From: Acidobacteriota bacterium
GTDB taxonomy: Bacteria > Acidobacteriota > Terriglobia > Terriglobales > Acidobacteriaceae
Direction of reading: 5' to 3'
NCBI GenBank assembly: GCA_019247235.1
Contig: JAFAPG010000142.1
Coordinates: 1 to 5,060, forward strand
DNA length: 5,060 nucleotides
How positions within the stretch are numbered: the first letter of the stretch is position 1; each line of letters begins with the position of its first letter. The notes under the pieces are model-generated. The model was not told where the DNA came from and ran no database searches. It saw nothing but the letters and a program-made list of their open reading frames with translations. Of this stretch, positions 1 through 5,060 are shown piece after piece. The translations under genes and the position numbers were made by a program.

Positions 1-1
1 T

Positions 2-526
2 CTTGTTGTTTTCCTACGGGGCATCAATGTTGGCGGGCACAGGAGTTTTCGCCCAAGCATTATGGCAAGAGAGCTGAGCGATTATAGCGTCGTCAATGTG
101 GGTGCTGCAGGCACGTTCGTGGTTCGCAAACCCGGACCTCGAACAAAGTTTCGGGCCGAACTCCTGCGACGGTTGCCCTTCGCTGCCGAAATTGTGCTCT
201 GCAATGGTCGTGATCTTCTTCGCCTGGAGAGGCAGAATCCATTCGGAGCTACACGGTCCCTCCCGGATGTTATTCGATTCGTCAGTATCTTGTCGAAAGG
301 GGTGCGGGGCCTGGGCTTCATGCCATGCGCGCTTCCACCCCATGGGAAGTGGTTCGTACGAATCATCGGCTCGAAAGACCGCTTTGTCTTTGGAATGTAC
401 CGTCGGCACATGAAAACGATTGGCTATCTTGGCCAAATCGACAAACTTTTTGGTTCTCAAGCGACAACCCGGAACTGGAACACGATACTTGCCATCCTGC
501 GAATTTTGAAAGGCGAGGTCACCTGA
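2..526 (+). CDS. DUF1697 family protein, 5' end outside the window
   Basis: The open frame continues to the left edge, so translation begins before the window. The ATG at 62 is internal: the codons before it read LVVFLRGINVGG, the N-terminal hallmark of DUF1697 proteins. With 174 residues visible and a family length near 180, only a few residues are missing. Other family features are the VVNVGAAGTFVVRKPG stretch (visible residues 30-45), a central LLRRLPF segment (54-60), and the C-terminal ATTRNWNTILAI motif (154-165), the usual family ending. No signal peptide or membrane segment is visible, so it is probably cytoplasmic. The biochemical function of DUF1697 is not established and nothing here suggests a substrate. 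The gene stands alone: the next gene starts about 410 bases downstream. Several long overlapping frames on both strands in this stretch are shadows. The family call is firm; the function is unknown. Confidence 0.9.
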   Translation, partial: LVVFLRGINVGGHRSFRPSIMARELSDYSVVNVGAAGTFVVRKPGPRTKFRAELLRRLPFAAEIVLCNGRDLLRLERQNPFGATRSLPDVIRFVSILSKGVRGLGFMPCALPPHGKWFVRIIGSKDRFVFGMYRRHMKTIGYLGQIDKLFGSQATTRNWNTILAILRILKGEVT

Positions 527-940
527 GCTAAATAATCACCAGGTACTCGATGATAGTCATGCACCTTTGGGAGTGGTTCCGGCTGTTAACCGCGAAGCTT
601 CCAGCGATTACCTAAGGAGCCATTCTTTTCAGGTACTTGCGAAAGCCCCTTCCTCGAGTGGCGCTGGCAACTCCCGCTTGGCAAACTGCTCGCACGCGCA
701 AAATTGATCCGGGAGCTCGCGTGATCTGACTCCGCGACTGCGATGCGAAGAGGGGCGGTGTGCCGGTTATCGGAGGCCACTGCGAGAGTTGACACCGTTT
801 GAATGGGCGTGAGGGCGCAGTCACCTACATTGGTCAGACAAGCTGCGACCACCATTCCTAAATTTCTTGTGTCCAGGTCGCGCAGAACGGTACGATGCAC
901 GAGCGACAGAGGCAAATCCAAAATCCTGGTTTCGATTCCT
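527..940. other. Long intergenic region, no supported gene
   Basis: These 414 bases separate the DUF1697 gene from the DUF1566-like gene. A weak imperfect stem follows the first gene: AGGT at 541-544 can pair with ACCT at 563-566 around an inner ATGA/TCAT at 550-553 and 557-560. It has only a short T run, so it is a poor terminator candidate. A perfect TTGACA lies at 789-794 but has no -10 box at normal spacing. A minus-strand open frame (586-1062, 158 codons) crosses the region and runs into the signal-peptide codons of the next gene; its product matches nothing I recognise. The promoter of the downstream gene should lie here, but I cannot place it. Confidence 0.5.
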
Positions 941-2185
941 ATGAGGAAGCTGATACTACTTCTCGCGATTGTGTTAGTGGGCTTGCTCGGCGTCCGAATC
1001 GCGAAAGGAATCCTCTCGCCTGCGCCGACGGTGGAAGGGCTAATAGTCCAAGCCAACGGCACTGTCTACGACACTAATCAGAACGTTACCTGGCTTGCAG
1101 ACGCAAATTTTGCCGCCAGCCCAGAGGGGCAGGCCATCCTTAAGGCCGCTGGCATCACAAGCGTGGCTCCAATCGGACTCATGGACTATCCGACGGCGCT
1201 TCGCTTCGTGCAGGCGATGAACACGATCCCCTGCCAGGGCAAAGGCTATCTTTGCCACAACACTTGGCAGCTACCCGTCACGATCACCGACCCTGTCCAT
1301 GACCCCACATGCACTGTGCATCGCGGCTTTGACGGGAATTCGTTTGGGCCTAATTGCCAGGAAAGTGCCTTTGGGATTCTCTTTTACCGAGGCCTAAAAT
1401 TGAATTACCCGAGCAGCGTTGCACCCGGCTTTCAAAACTCCGTCGTGGGGTTCCGGAACCTGCATCCGGCCCTCTACTGGTCCGCCACCCAAGGCGGTCA
1501 GACGGGACAACAGACCTATTCGTTTCTGACTGGCCAAAGCGGCTCGAACACGACACAATTTAACCTATTCCATGTCCTAGCCATGCATCGTGGCTTGCTT
1601 TCAGGCAGCTCGGTTCAAAGCGGAGCCAGGGGACTTTCAAAGTACGCCGGCGGACCAGCCGCTGGCCTTGCCGTGTACGACGCCGCTTCGGGAATCTCCT
1701 GGCTCCTGGACGCCAATCTCGCTGCGATTCAGCCCTTCGGCGTATCGGGCAGCGTGACCATCCCGCGTAAGCCCATCCACGACGAAATCACGATGGCGGC
1801 AGTTGCCGTCGGGGGAGCCATGCATTTTCAAGCCATCGGTCTCTGGCTCAAGGGGCTGGCTGATAGCAATTACGCGGGTACAAACGATTGGGTATTACCA
1901 GAGCTGGCCGATTTAGAAAGTCTGAACGCGCACGTTGGCCTCGCTCGTGGAAACCCTGCATTCGCTGCGAGTGGTAGCACAGGGCCGTTCCGGAATTTCC
2001 AGCCATTCTTCTATTGGGCCTGCCCCAAAAACACCGCTGCTCCATCCCAATGCGACTATGGCCGCGTGCTCAATGTGCGAGACAACATTGCCATGCGATG
2101 GTCCTTCAACTTTGACACCGGCTTTCAAGGCACGAGTCAGGAGACCAAGAACTATTACGTGACACTCTACTATCCGGGGCGATGA
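941..2185 (+). CDS. Exported protein with two DUF1566/Lcl-like domains
   Basis: The 414-residue product begins with MRK and a strongly hydrophobic stretch (residues 4-18), a signal peptide or N-terminal anchor. No lipobox cysteine or clear AxA cleavage site is visible. Two similar modules follow. Module 1 (about 41-215) has VYDTNQNVTWLADAN, NTWQLP (107-112) and FRNLHPALYWSAT (171-183). Module 2 (about 244-411) has VYDAASGISWLLDAN, NDWVLPELADL (315-325) and FRNFQPFFYWA (350-360). This order (VYD, WLxDAN, a W-x-LP motif, then a YWS/A motif) is the DUF1566/Lcl_C pattern found in bacterial surface and fimbrial-associated proteins; molecular function is mostly unknown. Cysteines 98, 105, 124 and 139 fall in module 1 and 361 and 371 in module 2, so disulfides outside the cytoplasm are possible. 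The frame is open back to an ATG at 803, but that would add 46 mainly polar, arginine-rich residues before the signal sequence, so 941 is preferred although its ribosome binding site is weak. Confidence 0.8.
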   Translation: MRKLILLLAIVLVGLLGVRIAKGILSPAPTVEGLIVQANGTVYDTNQNVTWLADANFAASPEGQAILKAAGITSVAPIGLMDYPTALRFVQAMNTIPCQGKGYLCHNTWQLPVTITDPVHDPTCTVHRGFDGNSFGPNCQESAFGILFYRGLKLNYPSSVAPGFQNSVVGFRNLHPALYWSATQGGQTGQQTYSFLTGQSGSNTTQFNLFHVLAMHRGLLSGSSVQSGARGLSKYAGGPAAGLAVYDAASGISWLLDANLAAIQPFGVSGSVTIPRKPIHDEITMAAVAVGGAMHFQAIGLWLKGLADSNYAGTNDWVLPELADLESLNAHVGLARGNPAFAASGSTGPFRNFQPFFYWACPKNTAAPSQCDYGRVLNVRDNIAMRWSFNFDTGFQGTSQETKNYYVTLYYPGR

Positions 2186-2469
2186 TTTCTTGGCGCGCTG
2201 CCGGCGACGGTTCCAACATAGGCACACTACGGGTCGCCAGCTTACCCAGCCATGAACGCTGAGTGGTCATACCGATCGACAATTAGCAGGATGCTGGACA
2301 TGCCTCGACTGACATCAGCGAAATGGGGACTGCGTGTAGGATCCCGCTCGGATGTCCGAAAGCTGCAATACCTGGCGGCGTCTCAGAGGGGCAATCCGGC
2401 TTCACTCGATCTGCGTTACGGAATCGGTATCCGATTGAGGATCCGTTGTATCGTGGCACGGTAGAACGC
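2186..2469. other. Convergent intergenic region
   Basis: This 284-base gap lies between the 3' ends of the DUF1566-like gene (plus) and the winged-helix/propeller gene (minus). Small open frames cross it on both strands (for example 2252-2464 plus, and a minus frame from 2624 down to 2283), but none has a recognisable domain. The minus one lies partly inside the propeller gene. The only structure noted is the hairpin at 2418-2446. No promoter, RNA gene or mobile-element end was seen. Confidence 0.5.
2418..2446. terminator. Possible bidirectional hairpin between convergent genes
   Basis: AATCGG (2422-2427) and CCGATT (2431-2436) are perfect inverted repeats around a TAT loop. An outer ACGGA (2418-2422) can pair with TCCGT (2442-2446), leaving a one-sided bulge and sharing base 2422 with the inner stem. 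It lies 23 bases past the stop codon of the minus-strand gene and about 230 bases past the plus-strand gene. There is no T run on either strand, so it does not fit a classical intrinsic terminator. It could instead block 3' exonuclease, or be chance. Confidence 0.25.
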
Positions 2470-4602
2470 CTATATGTCAGCAGAGGGACCGGGTACCACT
2501 CCAGCTCCCTCGATGCGACGGGCCCCAGGAAGCTGTGCGATTTGCTCGTCTGACTGAAACCCTCCTTTGGGAATTGGCGGCAGGGACTCGCCCGGTGCCA
2601 GCGGCACAAAATAAGATCCGGCAAGCAGTGCGGAACGCCCGTCGAGCGACCAGCTTAAGAAGGAACGTCGCCCAATGACAACCGCGGGCCCACCATTCAA
2701 AGGGAAGGCCTGAATTGCGGGCTGTCCGGTGCCCGGCAACGGCGCCCAGCCAATAATCCATTTTCCCTCCGGCGAAACAGACAAAAGGAGAAATATGGGA
2801 TCGGGAAAGGCTTTTCGTAGACCTGTGCCGTCGGGACGAATACGGTAAACAAATGTTGAGGTCTTTTCCAAACGGCGAAAAAAGATTTCGCCGGTTGGCC
2901 CAAACATTGGAGATGCACCCTCTTCTTCTGGGACCTGCATAGGGGCACTACTGTGATCGAACGGCGCCACCCAAAATTGCGACTTCCCGTCGTGGCCTGT
3001 GGTCCACATCACGATTCGCCGACCGTCGGCGGAGATGTCATAGTCTAGTACGGACAAGCCACGCTGAAATACTTCGGAACGCCCCGATGGCAAATCTGCG
3101 ATGTGAAGCTCACCCGGGTTCCTGTAAAACGCGAAGTCATTAGTCGCTTCTTTGCTAATCAAGTAACAGAGTTTCTTGCCGTCCGGGGTAAACTTCGGTT
3201 TCGTTGCGTTGCCTTCGAGGGAGACTTGATGTTCGCCTCTCGAGTCATGCACCCATAGTGAAGTACTTTGCAACGCCACTGCGGTCACGAACGAGTGACC
3301 ATCTGGCGCCACCGCGATTCCTTCCTCCTCCGTGGGTCCGGACGTGATTTGCTCCGCTCGGCCATTGGGAAAGCGCTGCCGCCAGATGTGATTGACGCCT
3401 CCGGGATTCGCCGTAAAGTACATCCATTTGCCGTCTGGTGACCAAGCCGCAGACATGCAGCTACCCCCGAGAGGGCCGACGTGTCGCCCCTGCGAGCCTC
3501 CGTCCATAGGAACGAGGCGGCAGGGCAAAAAGTAGTGGTCCTTATCCATTTCCGCCAGCAACACCCATTTGCGATCAGGTGACGAGTAGGAGCGATGTGC
3601 CATGGCTGGTTCGTCAGTCGGGGAATAAACCTGCCGCGCTCCCAGGCGGCTCTCCTCGGCTGCCACGATCCCCATGTGAACACCCGCGTTGATCTCGGAA
3701 AACATCACGTGCTTGGGGCCGATCCAAGTGAGTCCGGATGCGTTCCGCAAGAGTAGCTGCGGGTCTCCGCCGAGCGTGGGAGAGACAACCGTGTCCCAGC
3801 TAAAGTCCTTGAAATCCAGCGTGGTGTAGGCAATCCGCGAGCCATCTGGGGAAAAAGTCGGATCCGTTTTGAGAGCGGCGTCGTGTGTCAGTTGGACCGG
3901 TTCTCCATCCGGCAGTAGCTTCACGTAAATCTGCCCCGGACCGACCCATGTCGAGTAACCACGGATAAACGCCAATATACGACCATCCCAAGAAAGTGCA
4001 GGCTGGGTGACTGAATCCGGAAAATTCGTGAGCTGTACCCACTGCGAGCGGCCAGGGAGCGCCGACCGGCGCAACCAAAGTTTTGCTCCGACGACCGTCA
4101 ATGTTACGCTCGTCGCCGCGATGACTATAAGGGCGGGCGCTCGGTTGACCATCACTCGAAAGAAGCGCTGCCATTGGGCCAGCCGGCGGCCGTCTGCTGT
4201 GAGTTCTTGCCCGCCATGAGTCGAGTCGCCGGCGATAGAACCTGTTTTCGGACACCCATTCAGCTGCCCAATAAATCGGTAGCCGCGCCGCGGAAGGGTT
4301 TCTACAAAACGTGGGTTTTCGGCGGAGTCTCCGAGAGCTTCGCGTACCCGGTTGATCGCAGCATTGAGTCCGCGGTCAAAGTCCACAAAAGTATCTGATG
4401 GCCAAAGGCGCCGCTGCAATTGTTCGCGGGTAACGACTTCATCGGGGTGCTCGAGCAGGATAGTCAGAATTTGAAACGGCTGCCCTGTAAGCCTGACCTT
4501 TATCCCATTTTTTCGCAATTCCCCAGAGCGCAGATCAACCTCATATGTTCCAAACCGCAACACTTGGGGATTTGAGACTTTTTCCTGCACGGCCGACCAC
4601 AA
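2470..4602 (-). CDS. Membrane winged-helix regulator with TolB/PD40 beta-propeller
   Basis: The 710-residue product starts with an OmpR/CadC-type winged-helix domain (about 14-112), with FGTYEVDLRSGELRKNG, LTGQPFQIL, VVTREQLQRRLWP and the C-terminal wing motif RFVETLPRRGYRFIG. A linker leads to one hydrophobic segment (about 156-177), a likely membrane span. The rest is a beta-propeller of PD40/TolB-like repeats, with motifs such as SWDGRILAF (204-212), SPDGSRIAY (251-259), SPDGKWMYF (388-396), TPDGKKLCY (472-480), SADGRRIVM (524-532), SPEGKWIIG (610-618) and SLDGRSALL (652-660). This predicts a cytoplasmic DNA-binding head and an external propeller: a ToxR/CadC-like one-component regulator with no receiver domain. 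The ligand is unknown. No in-frame ATG precedes the domain: a TGA lies at 4612-4614 and the first ATG is codon 151. The start must be TTG 4602 (used here), or GTG at codon 5 or 14. No good ribosome binding site distinguishes them. It is divergent from the VWFA-related gene. Confidence 0.9.
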   Translation of the reverse strand: MWSAVQEKVSNPQVLRFGTYEVDLRSGELRKNGIKVRLTGQPFQILTILLEHPDEVVTREQLQRRLWPSDTFVDFDRGLNAAINRVREALGDSAENPRFVETLPRRGYRFIGQLNGCPKTGSIAGDSTHGGQELTADGRRLAQWQRFFRVMVNRAPALIVIAATSVTLTVVGAKLWLRRSALPGRSQWVQLTNFPDSVTQPALSWDGRILAFIRGYSTWVGPGQIYVKLLPDGEPVQLTHDAALKTDPTFSPDGSRIAYTTLDFKDFSWDTVVSPTLGGDPQLLLRNASGLTWIGPKHVMFSEINAGVHMGIVAAEESRLGARQVYSPTDEPAMAHRSYSSPDRKWVLLAEMDKDHYFLPCRLVPMDGGSQGRHVGPLGGSCMSAAWSPDGKWMYFTANPGGVNHIWRQRFPNGRAEQITSGPTEEEGIAVAPDGHSFVTAVALQSTSLWVHDSRGEHQVSLEGNATKPKFTPDGKKLCYLISKEATNDFAFYRNPGELHIADLPSGRSEVFQRGLSVLDYDISADGRRIVMWTTGHDGKSQFWVAPFDHSSAPMQVPEEEGASPMFGPTGEIFFRRLEKTSTFVYRIRPDGTGLRKAFPDPIFLLLSVSPEGKWIIGWAPLPGTGQPAIQAFPLNGGPAVVIGRRSFLSWSLDGRSALLAGSYFVPLAPGESLPPIPKGGFQSDEQIAQLPGARRIEGAGVVPGPSADI

Positions 4603-4676
4603 GAAATGCTGTCAGTCTAGCAAAGAACATGCCCCGACGCCCCTAGTTGCAGATCCTTAATGTGCCGAAACAGCTT

Positions 4677-4682
4677 TACAAT
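4677..4682 (+). promoter_or_regulatory. Possible -10 box for the VWFA-related gene
   Basis: TACAAT matches the sigma-70 -10 consensus at five of six positions and would place transcription start near 4689, about 47 bases before the ATG. No convincing -35 lies 16-18 bases upstream; the nearest TTG-containing hexamer, TTGCAG at 4647-4652, is 24 bases away. If real, this is a weak or activator-dependent promoter. Confidence 0.3.
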
Positions 4683-4713
4683 TGGACAAGGTGCCACGCG
4701 AGTTGGATGAGGT
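4682..4713 (+). promoter_or_regulatory. Candidate operator: 11-base direct repeat, 21-base period
   Basis: TTGGACAAGGT (4682-4692) and TTGGATGAGGT (4703-4713) agree at 9 of 11 positions, and both differences are transitions. Their 21-base spacing puts both copies on the same face of the DNA. OmpR/PhoB/CadC-type winged helices typically bind tandem direct repeats, and a gene for such a protein is divergently transcribed from this region. The pair sits between the -10-like box and the ribosome binding site, which would suit repression of the VWFA-related gene. Recognition is inferred; a chance repeat cannot be excluded. Confidence 0.3.
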
Positions 4714-4717
4714 TGTT

Positions 4718-4736
4718 TCTTGAAGGTTTCTCAAGA
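4718..4736 (+). promoter_or_regulatory. Ribosome binding site within a start-abutting hairpin
   Basis: GAAGG at 4722-4726 is a reasonable Shine-Dalgarno sequence nine bases before the ATG at 4736 and supports that start. TCTTGA (4718-4723) is the exact reverse complement of TCAAGA (4731-4736). A six-base-pair stem could therefore form with AGG in its seven-base loop and the A of the start codon in its last pair. The stem is AT-rich and weak, so it may only modulate initiation. Confidence 0.45.
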
Positions 4737-5060
4737 TGAACCCTTTCAAATTTGTCTTTGCCCTTGCGCCATTCTTTTTTTCATTCGCCATGACGGCCAA
4801 TGGGCAGAGTCGAGAACAATGGTCAGCTAGCTCCCAACCGTCGGCTCTCACGGCCCGATCGAATTTGGTGTTAGTACCAGCGCTGGTCAAGACCAAGACT
4901 GGCGACCTTGTTTTCTCGCTTACGGCCGACGATTTTATGCTAACCGATGACGGCATTCGACAGTCTCTAAAGCTAGAGGTCGATAACGATTTGCAACCGT
5001 TGGCAATAGTCGTCATTGTGCAGACCGGAGGTCTCGGTGCATTCCACCTGCGTGACTATA
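4736..5060 (+). CDS. Acidobacterial VWFA-related protein, 3' end outside the window
   Basis: The first 108 residues are visible and the frame is open at the right edge. It begins with a signal peptide: a hydrophobic, phenylalanine-rich core at about 4-18, then TANGQS, with likely cleavage around residues 21-24. The mature start then has NLVLVPALVKTKTGD (43-57) and LTADDFMLTDDGIRQSLKLE (62-81). This N-terminal block (a VxVxVxV strand, GxxVxxLxxxDFxxxDDGxxQ) is typical of the acidobacterial VWFA-related family. The first strand of the VWA fold follows as LAIVVIVQTGG (89-99). Canonical VWA domains have DxSxS here to bind a metal ion; this protein has Q96-T-G-G, so metal binding by the usual site is doubtful. 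The protein is predicted to act outside the cytoplasm, perhaps in protein-protein contacts; its partner is unknown. The start is supported by GAAGG nine bases upstream. The gene is divergent from the winged-helix/propeller gene. Confidence 0.85.
   Translation, partial: MNPFKFVFALAPFFFSFAMTANGQSREQWSASSQPSALTARSNLVLVPALVKTKTGDLVFSLTADDFMLTDDGIRQSLKLEVDNDLQPLAIVVIVQTGGLGAFHLRDY

Noticed and set aside
14..460. Minus-strand open frame of 148 codons, plus further overlapping frames at 82-413
   Set aside because: They lie antisense to or out of frame with the DUF1697 gene, whose family motifs run through the whole stretch; they are shadows.
789..794. Perfect TTGACA -35 hexamer
   Set aside because: No TATAAT-like hexamer lies 16-18 bases downstream; the sequence there is G-rich (around 811-818).
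803..940. Upstream ATG extending the DUF1566-like protein by 46 residues
   Set aside because: The extension is arginine-rich and not conserved-looking, and would bury the signal peptide. The ATG at 941 puts the signal peptide at the N-terminus.
586..1062. Minus-strand open frame of 158 codons
   Set aside because: Its product has no recognisable domain, it overlaps the signal-peptide region of the well-supported plus-strand gene at 941, and its third codon positions show no clear coding bias by eye.
2252..2464. Small plus-strand open frame in the convergent gap
   Set aside because: No ribosome binding site, no recognisable domain, and it runs through the hairpin between the converging genes.
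2283..2624. Minus-strand open frame of 113 codons overlapping the end of the propeller gene
   Set aside because: It overlaps the C-terminal codons of the propeller gene in another frame, and no domain is recognisable.
4657..5016. Minus-strand open frame of 119 codons
   Set aside because: It is antisense to the VWFA-related gene, which has a signal peptide, ribosome binding site and family motifs; the antisense product resembles nothing known.

Overview
The window looks like a piece of an Acidobacteriota chromosome, probably from a soil lineage. The two best taxonomic clues are in the right half. One is the start of an exported protein of the acidobacterial VWFA-related family (the TIGR03436 type). 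The other is a large membrane protein that joins a CadC/ToxR-type winged-helix DNA-binding domain to a TolB/PD40 beta-propeller, an architecture strongly expanded in this phylum. No phage, transposon, CRISPR, rRNA or tRNA signal was seen. Identifications are from reading the translated sequence; no database search was run.

Layout from left to right: (1) positions 2-526, plus strand, a DUF1697-family protein whose first few codons lie off the left edge. (2) Positions 527-940, about 410 bases with no gene I can support. (3) Positions 941-2185, plus strand, an exported or membrane-anchored protein with two successive DUF1566/Lcl-like domains. (4) Positions 2186-2469, a convergent intergenic gap holding one modest hairpin. 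(5) Positions 2470-4602, minus strand, the winged-helix/transmembrane/beta-propeller protein, which must use a non-ATG start. (6) Positions 4603-4735, a 133-base divergent control region with a -10-like box, an 11-base direct repeat at 21-base spacing, and a small hairpin that presents the ribosome binding site. (7) From 4736 off the right edge, the VWFA-related protein, with a signal peptide and a metal-site motif lacking the usual aspartate.

The DUF1697 gene and the DUF1566-like gene have no visible functional link to each other. The divergent pair on the right is the most coherent unit. A membrane-bound one-component regulator with a predicted periplasmic sensor faces an exported VWFA-like protein across a short shared control region containing a direct repeat of the kind OmpR/CadC-type winged helices often bind. 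The proposal that the first regulates the second, or itself, is inference from this arrangement.
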